64,000 bases of DNA, taken from Steinernema hermaphroditum (Eukaryota > Nematoda > Chromadorea > Rhabditida > Steinernematidae). The notes below the pieces were generated by a model. That model did no database searches and was not told the origin of the DNA. It saw only the letters and a program-made list of their open reading frames with translations. The DNA lies in assembly GCA_030435675.1 (NCBI GenBank), contig CM059621.1, forward strand, positions 3,968,001-4,032,000. Direction: 5' to 3'. Below are positions 33,701 through 46,115 of the stretch, one piece after another; within the stretch, counting starts at the first letter, position 1, and each line of letters starts with the position of its first letter. A program made the translations under genes and the position numbers.

Positions 33701-34142
33701 GTCCGCTCTGCGCACTTGACAGCAGCTGAAAAAGGAACTGCGCGTTGTGGTGATGTCGCGCATCAGTTGCTTGAGCACGATTTCGGCCGATTTGATGCTG
33801 TTTCCGAGGGCGGCCATGTGCAAAAGTGTGCGTCCTTTCTTACAGATGCCGTATATGGAAGCGCCAGATCTGCAAAACTCATTATTACACGGAGTAGCGC
33901 CTATATGTGAACTGACTTGATCAGCCAGCGGACGATTTGAACCTGATCGTGGCGGACGGCTTGATGCAGCAGCGAGAGACCGTTCTCGCATTTCAGATTC
34001 ACGGAGACGCCATTGTGCCGCACGAAGAACTTCAATTTCGCGAGATGTCCACTTTCCACGATTTCGAAACAGGGATGTGAGCTCTAAACAGCGAAGGTCA
34101 CGGAATCCCTGCGAAACGACAACTTACCAGGACTTCGGCCAT
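30704..34142 (-). CDS. Inversin-like ankyrin-repeat/IQ protein (copy 2)
   Basis: Each exon recurs at +12,721: 34142-34128, 34083-33917, 33869-33685, 33635-33544, 33499-33249, 33203-33168, 33094-32908, 32862-32455, 32405-32307, 32251-32069, 32017-31920, 31872-31605, 30934-30704. No stop or frameshift separates it from copy 1, so if the duplication is real the animal carries two complete genes. Confidence 0.85.
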
Positions 34143-34465
34143 TTGGCCGACAATGACTATTGGTTCTGAAAACAATGAAATGAGTTCTGAGCCAGATGCA
34201 CGCCATCACCATAACGATAAACCGAAAACGGCTTTCGCTTCCATTCCAAGAAATCTTTTAGAAATGCAACGAAAATCGTGAAAGAAGGAAAATCATCTTT
34301 ATCAGAAAAAAGCTGCTCTCTCGCCAATAAAGCTCGGCTAAATATTCAAAATTGAAAAAGCGCGGGGAAAACTCCCGCGCGCCATGATAGGGGAAGTCTT
34401 GAGGGGAATGTGTCAATACCGTATTTTAAAGGTGCGCAACAGCTCGTGCGATGTGTCTGATTGCC

Positions 34466-34666
34466 TACTAGACAGTGACTACTGGCTCTCTTCAAGCTGT
34501 TTAGACTTTCTGCGTCTACTTTTTTCACAAACGTCTGCATTTCATGTTTAGACTGCATACATGCACATTTCTGTCTAGACTGGCGTCTATTTGATTTGAG
34601 ACAATCTGCAGAGGGGCCCGCTCTTCTGTATTGTCTACATTTGAGGCATGTAGACTGAAGTGTCTG
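34466..34666. promoter_or_regulatory. Cluster of GTCTA/TAGAC words (copy 2)
   Basis: Identical duplicate of 21745-21945 between the second copies of the same divergent genes. Confidence 0.3.
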
Positions 34667-34773
34667 TGTTGTGTCAGCCATTTTTGTAGATGCCTTGAAT
34701 CGTAGCTATTATATGAATGCGTTCATTTTTAATGTTTTTCCATTAACTGTGCGACATTTCAGCTCCTACTTCA

Positions 34774-35070
34774 ATGGCCAACAATCAGCATATTCCACTC
34801 ATGATGGTATTCGTTGTTCACACTTAACTGTTTTACCATTATCGTTTGTTTCAGTCCATGCATGGAGATGAGTTCGTCGAACTCCTCAAGGAGCAGATCA
34901 ACAGAGCCGCCAAGCCTCGCGCCGATCCGCTCAAGCGCACGGAATTCGACATCTTCGCGGAGTACACATCGAAGTTCATGGCCGAGACTGACCCAGCAAA
35001 TCGTCCATATCTGCAAGCTGACCTTCACAATCTGATGGCCCAGTTTCTGCCTCTTTGCCACCGTCGGTAA
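34774..35070 (+). CDS. 82-aa protein, two exons, unknown (copy 2)
   Basis: Identical to 22053-22349. Exons are 34774-34806 and 34855-35070. Confidence 0.75.
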
Positions 35071-35651
35071 TTGAATTACGTCATGGTTTTGTTTATATAT
35101 TTTCCGACAGTTTGTCACAAAGACTTTGTTACTAACTTGTTTGTGTGTTGTAGTCGTTCAATCTTCAACTTGGTCGGGTGATGACGACGGCTCTTTCGTT
35201 CAGTTTATGACCGACGTGTGAATCAATCTGGCTCTTTTTGTGCTAGTGTTCGTCATCGTTCTCTCTAATCATTTTTATCGAGTCGCAGTTACGATAGTCT
35301 TCTAGGAAGACAGCGCCTAGCTTCTTCTCTTGACTCTCTGCCGACCTCACTGACTTACGTATCTTTTTATTCTAGTCAGGGACGCCGCTAGAAGCTCCTT
35401 TTTCCACACAGTTCGAACAAAGGTGAACAGGCTTCATCTGCTTACATCCAGTCGGTCAAGCACTTCTAAACAAGGCCAGTGTGGTGGGAATACTTGCCTC
35501 ATACTTGCCAATGTGGAGAAAAATCTTACATTTTACGGTCAACTGAATTTATTCTGTGCTAATCATCACTGACAACATTCTCCTTGCCTGGACAGATCAA
35601 CTACATGTACATCACACTGTATCTGAGAATTGTGGATGACGTCGTCACTGA

Positions 35652-35837
35652 TCATGACTGTGAACATGGCGGTATCGAGGTACTATTCGGCATCATTTGA
35701 TCACGGCTAGCCTTACGTTTGAACGAACGACGATTGCGAATAACAGGTATGCTGCCAGCATTAGCCTTGGCGCTTCTCTGGCGATCGAGCTTCGGCTTGA
35801 CGCATACTTCGTAATCGGACAGCACAATATGGAACAT
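35652..35837 (-). CDS. MFHIVLSS-family small basic protein, 61 aa (copy 2)
   Basis: Identical to 22931-23116, including the TATAAA at 35877-35882. Confidence 0.65.
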   Translation of the reverse strand: MFHIVLSDYEVCVKPKLDRQRSAKANAGSIPVIRNRRSFKRKASRDQMMPNSTSIPPCSQS

Positions 35838-36420
35838 AGTAGCTCTAAGACTGGATAATGTGTATTGCACGTTGGCTTTATATCCTGTTTCCGGAAACGG
35901 TCAACCAAATTCTTTTTTCGCTGACACGCCCCTCACAACTGCCAACGCATTTCGTTTTTGAGTTTTCGCGAAGACCTTTTTGCAGTGACAGTTGCATGAT
36001 ATCGTGACCGAGTGTGTGGGACCACTTGGCGGCCTACACATCGAACATCTACATCAAGCAGGTATACAATTAAAATTATAAATGCCTCTCAAGGATATTG
36101 CCAAGGAAACAGTGCTAATATGATGCTAAGATTGATGCCAGACTGGGGGTAAACGGTAGCCGCAAATAAGCGTATGTATAAACTGTGCAAAGGTGACTTA
36201 GGTGACCTCAAACATGCGCAAGAAACGGAGGTTTGGATAATAATCAAATCGGGCTCATTAAGAAGGGAACCGTCGAAAGTGTTGCGCACCAATCGGGATG
36301 AGTGCGATGTCAAAGCGACAAGTGAGCTGCTCTTTCTTAAGTGTGATCGTTTCAATGTTCGCCGGAGCCACTCACTGATGCAGCATCATGTGTGTACCCG
36401 AACTGGGACTTAATCAAATC

Positions 36421-36706
36421 CAGAAGAAGACCGCCAGAAGAAGAAAGGCGACTATGGAGTGACAATGGAGTGACAATGGTTAATTAGATAAGCGGACGTG
36501 GAACTCGGAATCTCGTACTCGATTGGCAACATTATCCGTTGTTCATTCAAATGTTATACTACAGGTGCCTGTTCTACTCTGATGTGCCGAAGCCAGAAGA
36601 AGACCGGCGACTATGGAGTGACAATGTGTTTCTTGTGCATATATATGACGTCTCGCAAGGCGTAAGCCTTAGATACGAGAAATAAACTCGTAAACTCGTA
36701 AACTCG
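36421..36706 (+). repeat. R1 3' end with ACTCGTAA tail (copy 2)
   Basis: Identical to 23700-23985, hairpin at 36657-36670. Confidence 0.6.
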
Positions 36707-39700
36707 CCTGTGGTTAATAATGAAACCTCTTTTTCTTGTACCTGTCTGAATGAAGAACCCTAGTATTTTTCACCGCTTATTTCTTGTCGATCTTAGCGTT
36801 ACATGTCCGAATCGTCTCTTGTATGCCACGATCATCGATGGATCAATGTTGAATGCAGAATTAATGGCTCAAGATTGGAAGATATCGTATCGGAAGATGG
36901 AAACATCTGGCATTTTGGTCTAGTCCAGGACTTCATCCTTATTGGTGTCCTATATGCGAAGTCACTGGTGGGTGACCAAGGCCAACAGAACAGTCACGAG
37001 TGGCCTCACCTAGCCACGAAGACGGTCATCTTCGAAAGAATTATTTGCTGTGCCAGAAGGAGCGTTAAGGCGATTGAATTCCTCTGCTGCACTAAGATGA
37101 AAGCGACTCATTTCTGACAGCATTCTGTCAGCTTTAGGTTCGTACAGTCCTCACGATGTCATCACTCCAGCGTTCTTCCTAACGATCTCGTTGTTGGTAG
37201 CCTCCATTCTGAAATTAGTGTTTGTAGACCACTTACCACTATCCAAGCCCGGTTTGCCAACTTCAATTTCCTTTTCATAGTCTATCGCAGAATTCAATTC
37301 AGAAATGCTCACAAATTCGAAAAACTCCCATATATTTAATGCTGAATTTTGATTGTTAGACCACCGTGATATTTTTGCAGAATCTGGTCACTGGCTCATT
37401 CCTAGTATTCACGTATTTTCACTCTTATTTACGGTATTGACCAAAGTAAATTCATTTCTGTTGTGACGTAGGTCGTCGTCAATTACTTCTGGGTCAAAAA
37501 TATGGCTTACGATTAATAATACGATTTTCGTTAATGACTGGTTGATGTTATGGATGTGAGCGCTGCAAAAAGCTGCGACATTTTTGCCGTTCCAACAGCA
37601 TGAAGAGATGTTCTTGTCAACAGAACCCTTCTGATGGTACACATGACGTCGGCACCTTTGACCTACCCAGACAGTACATGTTTTCCTTTCCACGTACTGA
37701 AGCAAAACGAAGTCGTGCAACGCAATAAACAAACAAAGCAAAACTAAAGTACATTACGTAAGAAGCGGCTCCTTACCGTAGGTTCACTTTTTCATTTGTT
37801 AAAGCAATTACGTAATTAATTAAAGTTACGCACTACACTGTCTTGCATTGTGTGTGGAGACGTCAACAAGGAACTTCATTGTTGAATTCATTTAAACGAT
37901 AGTTTACTACATTTTAGGTTTTACCACAAATTACAGTTTGTATGTGAAAAAAGGTTGTTATGGACACTGTTTCATTCTGACTCAGTTTGACCCTCATTCA
38001 GTGACACTGGTTCTATGCAGCAGGGAGATGATCGTTTTGATCTATGCTCTTCGAAACAAATGTTGCTCGATGATGATACTAAAATGAATGAACGTCATTT
38101 CTTCTAGCACCTTTTACATCAAAGACATATTCTGAGATTCCCAGAGGTGATGACAGTCACAAATAGAAAAAACAAAGGTCACTTGTTCCATTATGATAAT
38201 CTGTACTTTCTCCGACAGAGATCGCTGTCTCATGGCGCATGTGTAATTCATGGCCTAGTTTCTCAGCTTTCTCATAGCTCAGAATTCTCATTTGCACTAG
38301 ATGAAAGCTCACCGGCAGAATCCCGTCGCCCACCGGCATTGCGTATACCAATAGAAACTCTGTCTAAACTTCCGCTTAGCATAATATGTGTGACGGAATA
38401 GAGACTCAAAACTTTCCGCTACTTAGCCCAGAGAAACTCGCTCTCATCATCCGTCTGAATAGTTTAGCTGTTAACAGACCTCATGGCAGTCATTTCAAGG
38501 AGTACGAAACACGTTGTTTGGCTGGCCTGATGGGGCGTTCTACACAACGCAACAATGCAAAAAAAACGCAACTTTCTGCTGGAGAAGATTTCATTTCGAT
38601 GTTCCCTTTTTTGCTAGCAGCAGTGATTCTATTCATAGGCTGCTGAGAACCGATCGCATCGCCACTCCAGCGAGAAAAATGTTTGTTTCATGTCTTTATT
38701 GTGGAGTCCATTGCAAATCAGCGTGCTCAACAAACACAGCGATATACTCGAAATGGCCAAGTCCTCTTAAGAGTTTACTCATGACAGCCCAATCCTAACA
38801 TGGATTGAATTAGACGCTGCTGCAAAGCCGTGGGCAAAACATTCTGCAACATTGCTTAAAATGGCTTTCACTAAGTGCTTTTCCTCTTCCTGTCCCCTTC
38901 CTGCTTGTAAATGAAGGCCCAAGCCTAGACGTGCTTTGGGAAAGGCAGCTATTTGATTCATTATACTGCCCTCTCGAAAACAGTGAATGGAATTGGATAC
39001 ATTCGGGGGAAATGTGAATAAACTACAAATCCTATTTTTTGATTGTTCCGCACCCCTAGAAAAACATGCACCCAAAATAGGTATTGACTATATTAAGTAA
39101 GCGCAGACGTTTAAAATAGCTTCACAGGAGCTGTCCCTCCGATAATTTCTGATAACCGCTAAGGTTGATGGCTATCAATGGGGTCACTAAAGTACATAAG
39201 GATATGGCTGTTTGAAGAGAAGCGAGAGATTGAATAGGTGACCAGAATCTGGCCTAAAAAGTAATATTTTACTGTCTTCTATGCGATGATATGTGAGCAC
39301 GCCGATGAAATGCTATCTTGAAATAAGAGGACCTCCAAGCCAATGTTTGCCGGAAATATTAAAATGCAATGAGGCCCACAGGCAAACAGCATTTTTCGGT
39401 TCGCCAATTTTCTGAGATTCTGAAATTCTGTCGATGAAGTGCGTTGCGCTTGCTAAAGGAAACAACTAATACTTTTGGGTAGTTATCTCCCTCCGGCGTC
39501 TAGACTGACTAGACGCCCTTTTGTGTCTACGATTGTAGACATAAAAGATGGGATTGTTGATAAAGATAAACCCCAGGCGACCTGTAGTTCCCCAAGACAT
39601 AGCAAATACGCAAATAAGCATATTTGTCAAAATACATACCTCTTTTAAATTTTGAGAGATTTTGAATTCCCCCGATTGGAACTGAATACCGATTCTGGCG

Positions 39701-39931
39701 TTTCTATACAAACTGTCTTCGTTGTGATGTTCTTTCGCCGAAAGGGGCTGCCAAGTTAACCCATCCTGCGTAACACTTTAACTTCCGCTAGCCGTTTAAC
39801 TGTGACAGTGCGTTTTCCCGTCATATATTTACAGGTTATTTATGTCCATTTACACACATTTACGTTCATGAAATCATTGATAAATCAGGTGAAGTAAGCG
39901 GAGAATGGACGATTTCGTGCATGGCATACGA

Positions 39932-40114
39932 TCATTGCGATGATGTCGAAATGGAAGCGTTCTGCGAAAGAAGCTGACCACGACTTGACTTCCGCTTGAA
40001 GGAGCGACGGTTGCGATTGATGGTCAAGTTGAGTGACTTGGCACTTCGCTGGCGATTCAGTCTCGGCTTGACGCTCAACTCTACATCCGTAGACGACAGT
40101 ACAATATGGAACAT
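39932..40114 (-). CDS. MFHIVLSS-family small basic protein, 60 aa (copy 2)
   Basis: Identical to 27211-27393, with TATAAG at 40154-40159. Confidence 0.65.
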   Translation of the reverse strand: MFHIVLSSTDVELSVKPRLNRQRSAKSLNLTINRNRRSFKRKSSRGQLLSQNASISTSSQ

Positions 40115-41381
40115 GGTTGAGAGTATGTGATGACTTACACCTCCGTGTCGCCGCCTTATATGCGGCAAAACTTCCCAGAAGCAATTAACAATTTCGTTTC
40201 GTCGTCGGCCACACCCCTTTTAGCGCCAACGCATATTTCTGTTTTTACATTGGCACGGGAGCGTGAGGAGGGAAGTCAGTTCATGGGAACGAAAAAAGGA
40301 CAAGATATGCTAACATGCAAGCAGCGTAAAAATCTGGCCATTTACCAGGTTAATGTCATGTAACTCCTCCGTAATACACATGTAAATGCTAAATGTTCCG
40401 TGGGCGATATAAGCAAAAACGTGTCATCTGCAATTCGTCTTCGGATTAAGGCCAAATGTTAATCGATACAGTGATTACTTTTGTCATCAAATTACACGTC
40501 CAACACTCTGAAACTTGGTAATCTCAAAACTGGTATAAAGTGGAGACCGGCTGTTGCAAAATCTGTGCAAATTTCTATAGTTTCTCGTTAAAAATGTGTG
40601 TGCTTGACAGACTTGCCTGACTGGTTGACTGTTGTGTGTGATCAGACGACCATTTTTTTAATCGTCACAGCTTTCACTGCGGTCACAGACATCTTTTTCC
40701 ATTTCCCTTAATCGTTCATGCTTAATGCCACATTTGTGACAAGTTTCCTTTTCCTGTGCGGTGATTGAGCAGAATCCTCGAAAACACAGTACTACGACAG
40801 CGTCTTCCGTGTCTCGTGTTTCCGGGAAGCTTGAACGTCACTACCGTAGACGCACTGTTTTGTGACAGCAACAACAACATGGGTCGGAAGGTGCAAATTC
40901 CTCGACACTTGAACAAAAATGTTTGCATTTGCATGTGTTCATTTTCATATGATTTATCTTTCCGCAATTCCTGTTATGCAGGGCATCTCATACGCACAAA
41001 GAAGTACAAAATCACACAGTGGTTGCTTGTCTCCTTTTGGCCTCTAAAGTGGAGGCTGTTGATGGACTCGGGGTAGTGTAGAAAGCACACAAGTTGTCCT
41101 TACACTCCTCATCGGCATTCATTCTTTGCGCACATAGGCGGTATCTCATAGCTTAATTTTTTTTATTCGGCAATGAACGCGATCGCATTCTGGTTCCAGT
41201 GAAAGGCAAAGATGACTTAGATTCTGTTGGACGTTTTTTATATGTTGTCACTGGAGATGTTTCTGAAGATTTTCCAATTCCCAGATGCCCCGTGAAGCGT
41301 ACCGCCACTCACCAGTTCAACATCAACGCTACGCCTGGAATGAAGCCTACAAGTGTTATCTTCTGTTTGCCTACAATTCGG

Positions 41382-41446
41382 TGTCACTGTCTATTATCGG
41401 TGTCGTGCAAGGTGAAATGCCTTTGATTCACGAAATAAAGTAAGCA
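41382..41446 (+). repeat. R1 hairpin end at the right duplication boundary (copy 2)
   Basis: Identical to 28661-28725. The boundary to unique sequence follows at 41452-41457. Confidence 0.5.
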
Positions 41447-41962
41447 ATGCGTAATGCCTTTGTCGTAGTAGTAAGGTTTCAATTTGAGTTGTCCGGGTTG
41501 TTTTGAATGAACTCTTCAATGTTGTCGAATGAAGTCAAAGGTCGACGTAGTAGACACACTACGACAGCTATTTACAATCGAAAGTCTGCGTTGTGAATAC
41601 GATAGACATACAATTCGGACGTTTAGTAACGACGGAAACGTCAGCGGCGTGGAACTAATACTACAATCGACGTTTACACACACAAAACCCGAGAAATGAC
41701 TTTCTGAGTTCAAAAGTGTTTAAATGGTTTAAATTTATTAAAAATTGGGAATAATGAACAGCATAAGGACATCACATCACATCACAACATCAGGTCTCAA
41801 ATTATCAGTTTATATACGTCAACGTCAAAACGTAGAGAGTGATTCGCATGATCATACCGAAGGGATCAAGAGATCGCAGTGTCGCAGCTTAAAATAAAGA
41901 AGAGGCTTTTCACGCCAGGCGTGCGTGTCGAAGCTTGAAACTTTGAAATTTTGCACCAAGGT

Positions 41963-42182
41963 TTAGAGTTCGAGATCCAGATCGACACCGGAGCGTGTGA
42001 ACTTCGGATTTGCAGCATTACTTCGGATGTTGTTGGTCGGTGGCCTTGACCTTCTTGGGAAAGCGTTGGAGCTGGCATTTTCTGCGAACGCGGCAACTGT
42101 AGTTGTTTCGTCAATTTGTGAATACCTTGAGCGAAATATGAGTCTTCATAGTCTTCATGGTAATAAACATTTTGCAGCCGAC
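41963..42182 (-). CDS. Probable 3' exons of an unrecognised small gene
   Basis: Two minus-strand segments join in phase across a 44-nt GT-AG intron (42125-42082): an exon ending ...YYHEDYEDSYFAQ at 42126, and a last exon 42081-41963 encoding ENASSNAFPRRSRPPTNNIR and ending DLDLEL before the stop. The composition (acidic, then Pro/Arg/Asn-rich) reads like real coding. The 5' exons are not resolved: the frame closes near 42185 and the acceptor there is weak. The plus strand is also open over 42157-42420, so strand choice upstream is uncertain. Confidence 0.35.
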
Positions 42183-42189
42183 CTTTTCA

Positions 42190-42708
42190 ACCTCCCAACC
42201 GAGTGCGCTTGTTTGTTTTCGTATCCATTCGGTTGTTTGTTTTCGTATCCACCATTGGCACATGATAAGATCAGACCACTTTATGGGCAACATTGGGGGT
42301 TCCTCGTTCGTAGAGGATTTGTCTTTCATAGAGTATGACAATAGAGATTTCGAGTCAATCGATTTCCTTATCGTACTCGGAGTGGTATGCTCTTATGCGG
42401 TCAAGCGCGGGCGACAGTAAAAGGTGAAGCTAAGAGAGTGTTATATGAATAACAATCAAGAATCTGCCAGCTCAAAGAGGAGAACCATTGTGGAGGTTAG
42501 CTTAGAAAGATCTAGAAAGATACCGTCTCGTAATTTTTGTGAAACCAAGGGTCAGCTTTTCCTCATTTACATGTTTTCCACTGTTTCCGTGGAGTAGAAA
42601 TGAGCTCGCGGTGTCGCTACATGGTAGCTGTGTGTGACAGTTACCTGCTGCATACATACATACATTTACTCTTGACTCAATGACATTCGTCAAGCAAGGA
42701 ATCTCATA
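42190..42708. other. Spacer without a supported gene
   Basis: TCGGTTGTTTGTTTTCGTATCCA occurs as two near-identical tandem units around 42200-42252. Open frames on both strands here reflect that repeat. Confidence 0.3.
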
Positions 42709-43050
42709 ATGCACAATAAAGAACCGTATATCACCGTTGTCGCTGCTTCTCTTCTTTCTTCGGCGGAGGGAACGACGTCGGAGTTGAAGATGACTATCCC
42801 ATCATTATGCGCGGGCCTCGCAGCAACAAAGAGGCTCTATCCGGAAGTAGCGCGCAAGGTGGAGCTCGGCGGACGAAACAGACGAAACGGCGGAGCAGAC
42901 TTCGAAGTTGGAGCGATTCTTCGGCTTGAGAACGGCGCGGGTGGTCGGGCGGTGTTGACGGTCTTCTTGGCGACATGTGATTCGGCTTACGTCCCACGGC
43001 AGCCACGACGGATTGGAACGGGGCGATCATTACCATTACCTGCTGCATGT
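42709..43050 (-). repeat. R1 element body, minus strand
   Basis: Read on the minus strand it follows the 5280-5720 segment of the long R1 copy in order: GATCGCCCCG, CAACT(T/C)CGAAGTCTG, GAGCTCCAC, TGATGGGAT, CTTCAACTCCGACG. The DGIV-type frame is readable (NDGIVIFNSD). The hairpin and AATAAA are absent. Confidence 0.5.
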
Positions 43051-43439
43051 CCTCATAATCTCTTATGGTACTTAATCAGCTTGAAACGTTAGAGTTAACA
43101 CAACATGGTGGTCGGGAAAGACCATTTTTTTGAGATTTGTTCATGTTATGATATATGACCAACACAGCAATGGGTGCGTTCGGTAGGTAGAACCTAACAA
43201 CGTAGACCAAAGTCCTTGAGACAAGGAAGTCATTAGTCACATCTGTCAATACCATTGTTTTCGTACATGCCATTGTATCAGTTTCCCATTATAGGTCACA
43301 CGAAACCCTAAGGTGAACAAAGATAAAAATAATCATAAACGAATGAAACCGAGAGCAATTCCCTGGAACTCCACTAGTCGATAATGGGATATCTCCGTTC
43401 GATATGTTACGCGTCAACCGTAATTAGCCTCTTTGTCGC

Positions 43440-43590
43440 TTGTTTATAAGCCCACGCATTCTGATGGGATCGATGTGTTCTACTCTAACGGTGTGATGAA
43501 GAAAGAAGAAGACCAGCGACTACATTGTGCCATAATAGGAGTCTCGCACGGCGAAATGCCGTTGATTCAAAACATAAAACTCTAAATCGA
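43440..43590 (+). repeat. R1 3' end with a GAAAT-loop hairpin
   Basis: The frame HSDGIDVFYS is followed by ACGGC-GAAAT-GCCGT (43548-43562), then TTGATTC and ACATAAAAC. The stem differs from the 28688 copy at two paired positions with pairing kept. Confidence 0.5.
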
Positions 43591-43701
43591 ACTTTAAATG
43601 AACAACAAAATACATTGCGCATATAGAATATCTCTGCACAGCGGAAAAGAGGGTATTTAAAAGGAATTATTTTTTGGTTATTAGTCCTACGAAGAACTCG
43701 T

Positions 43702-45135
43702 TCAATTGCTGAAAGCGCTAGTGATTCCTGTGACGGAAGCGACGGCCCTATGTTTGCATCCTTTCAGGAACGCGATGTGCTTCCTGAGTTCCGCATTCAC
43801 TGATTTGTTCATGATGATGTAGACAACCGCAGTGCCGGCTGAAACGGCAATGTTTTATAGGCGAAAAATCCAGGATTACCATGCAGCAATATCCAAAGCA
43901 GCTGAGCTACGGTACCGGCATATTTCAAGAACTCTTGGGGCAGAGGTAAGTAAGACTCTCCCATGTAAGCAAGAGCTACCAGATCTCCAAGCGCAGCAAT
44001 AGCCAAAGTCTGCATCGATACTTTCACTTGGAACATTAGCGTGGCTTCTCGATTGACCTTTTTGAGGTCTTTGAACATGAAGATCACCATCAGAACGTAC
44101 GATGTCGTAACGAATCCGGTTTTGAAAAAGTTACCGAAAACTTGCACGAAATTCACCTAAAATCACATGGTAAATAGAATTCGAAGTAAGGCAAGTTCCC
44201 ATTCTACCAACGGTCGTGTGAGTTGCTTATCGTGGGAAAGTACTGAGCGGAAACAAGGAAAATTCTGCACAGGACCCCACGAAAAGTACCATATACACCC
44301 TAAGCCACGTTTTGAAATCATCCAAGAAAACTATGCAAATGAACTTCAATCCTTCTTCTACCGGGACAGAACGATCCCTTCGCAACATGTTACTAGAAAT
44401 AGGATTATTGCCAAGCTCTTTTCCTGCTTTTTTTAGGAAAGGTTGAGCAAGTGTTGGTTCATCCTTGCCCCCCCAAACGGCTGTGTTCACTCACCTCACC
44501 ACTTGTTCTGGGAAAATAATACGATCCCTCATAAGGATTGTAAAAGTAGAACGGATCGGGAACAGCCAGGTAAATTCCCGCCGAGTACAAACATGGTACT
44601 GCCATCCAAAGATATGTTCTTCGGCCAGCAAACAGCGCCTCGGCCCAGTCTTTGTTAACGAACTGAATTGTGCGATTTAAGGCCAGCACCTGGCTCGAAC
44701 CGCAGTAGGCGAACCAAACAGCTAAAAAAATGGATATGTCCAAACACTCAGATCTCTGACACCAACCGAACTGTGTGGAGGCTACAAAGCTCACGAAATA
44801 TGCAGTGCAATGGGTGAGTTCGAACACTGAGAAGAGGCCTCCGAAAATGCACGCGTTTACCAGGTTCCATATGTCCAGGATATTATTGATCACCATAAGC
44901 TTGTAGCACGGATGATCGAACAGAGCTGGTGTACTAGAATGTGCACTTTTTACAGTAAATCTATTGCAGAAACCTACCAGAATACAGAAAGCACAAAGCA
45001 GGAAAGGGGAATTCCTATAGCTCCTAAGCTTAGGTACAGAATGCCTATGTAGACGTTGATTGTTAGATGCGGGTGGGCTTCAGATCCATCAGGAACGAGG
45101 CTCAGAGAATTGTTAGCCGTGCAGTAAGGAGTCAT
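43702..45135 (-). CDS. Srt-like 7TM chemoreceptor, 336 aa, four exons
   Basis: Exons on the minus strand are 45135-44978, 44933-44495, 44156-43880 and 43838-43702, all in phase (158+439+277+137 nt). The protein has an N-terminal tail, seven hydrophobic segments, HPCYKLMVINNILDIWNLVN at the second span, a third span ending ALNRTIQF and a C-terminal LHAGTAVVYIIMNKSVNAEL. CYKxM, ALNR and the HGGTxVxYxxMNKSV-like end are hallmarks of the nematode serpentine receptor class T family. It probably acts as an orphan chemoreceptor in sensory neuron cilia. Length is normal for the family and no break is seen. Frames on the opposite strand are shadows. Confidence 0.85.
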
Positions 45136-45344
45136 GACTGCTTCCACAGACGAAAGAATGCTTGAATAAATGGTACGATGAATGGAGTCACAGCGGTCTA
45201 TCTCACGTTTTTAATTACTATTTTCCATGAAAACAATGTGTAGGCCGTATAGAGCGTCGACTGCGCAATCATCGAACTTCAAACATCGAAAACTTCCACC
45301 ATCGTATTCTGGGTCGGGATTTCTGGAGGACTTTTAGTACGAAA

Positions 45345-45545
45345 TAGGCGAACGAGTTTATTTCTATAGTTTATCACTCCGTAGTCGTCTGTCTTCGGCA
45401 CACAAGAGTAGAACGCGACGATCCCATCAGTGTGCGCGGACATCGGAGAGGCGAAGAGCTGATTACGAAGACGGTGGAGCACAGCCAACTCATCGTCGGG
45501 TTGAGGAGAGTTGAGGAGCTTCTTCGGGGAAATAGGCGAAATAAC
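45345..45545 (-). repeat. R1 3' part, minus strand, hairpin deleted
   Basis: The minus strand contains KKLLNS, FHRLR/LHRLRNQLFAS-like text, DGIVAFYS and GACTACGGAGTGA as in the 5196 copy, then jumps to AGAAATAAACTCGT without the hairpin between. Confidence 0.5.
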
Positions 45546-45872
45546 TTTGAATTCATGAAACAAGGTCGTGAAGAGTGGTGCTGATTCTCGACTGGACCAC
45601 TATGCTGATCGGATTAAGGGGCTCATAATCAAACTTGATAATCAAACAAAAAGCCTCGCACAACTTGTGCACTAACTTGTCCTAGTAGAAACAGGTTCCC
45701 ACCACAACTGATGGGAATGGAATGCATGTTTACAACAGTGAATTTTGTGATGACGTAAGCAATGTTTACCGAGGCGTCCAACTTCGGTAAAGTGTGATCG
45801 ATTGTTACTCTCGACGTTTTACATTTTATCGTCTACCTTTCAGTGAGTGAACGAATACTCCCTCTTTCATAG
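45546..45872. other. Spacer upstream of the 67-aa gene
   Basis: No supported gene. CTCTTTCATAG just before the next ATG is acceptor-like. Confidence 0.35.
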
Positions 45873-46115
45873 ATGTCGAATTCCGGAGCCCTGTCTAAAT
45901 ATAAAGGTTAGTATATTTCTCAATAGGTTTAGTGCGCTATTTTAGTGATTGTTTCGCCAAGCTACTCTAATCACGATCTCGACCGTACTCAATGGCGAAG
46001 ATCTTCCACGATTAGTGAGTACGACCAAACATTTGCATCGACCTTTCAATACTTCATTACAGATTTCTCCCCTGCCGATCGCTTCTCAATCGCGCCGATT
46101 TATTTGCGAAATTAA
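45873..46115 (+). CDS. 67-aa protein, two exons, unknown
   Basis: Exon 1 (45873-45906, MSNSGALSKYK) and exon 2 (45946-46115) join in phase across a 39-nt intron with GTTAGT and GCTATTTTAG ends. Exon 2 encodes VIVSPSYSNHDLDRTQWRRS, continues with a polar, aromatic-rich body and ends IYLRN. AATAAA lies about 15 bases after the stop (46129). There is no signal peptide or membrane segment. The gene does not appear as one open frame, so unspliced scans miss it. Family unknown; Ser/Tyr/Arg-rich, probably soluble. Confidence 0.65.

Larger units (their letters stand above)
28731..41451. repeat. 12.7-kb tandem duplication, copy 2
   Basis: Direct repeat of 16010-28730 with a constant offset of 12,721. 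All gene models of copy 1 recur intact. The right boundary falls in ...GTAATGC, after which unique sequence (CTTTGTCGTAG) replaces the CTGGTCATTG found at the other two boundaries. Confidence 0.95.
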
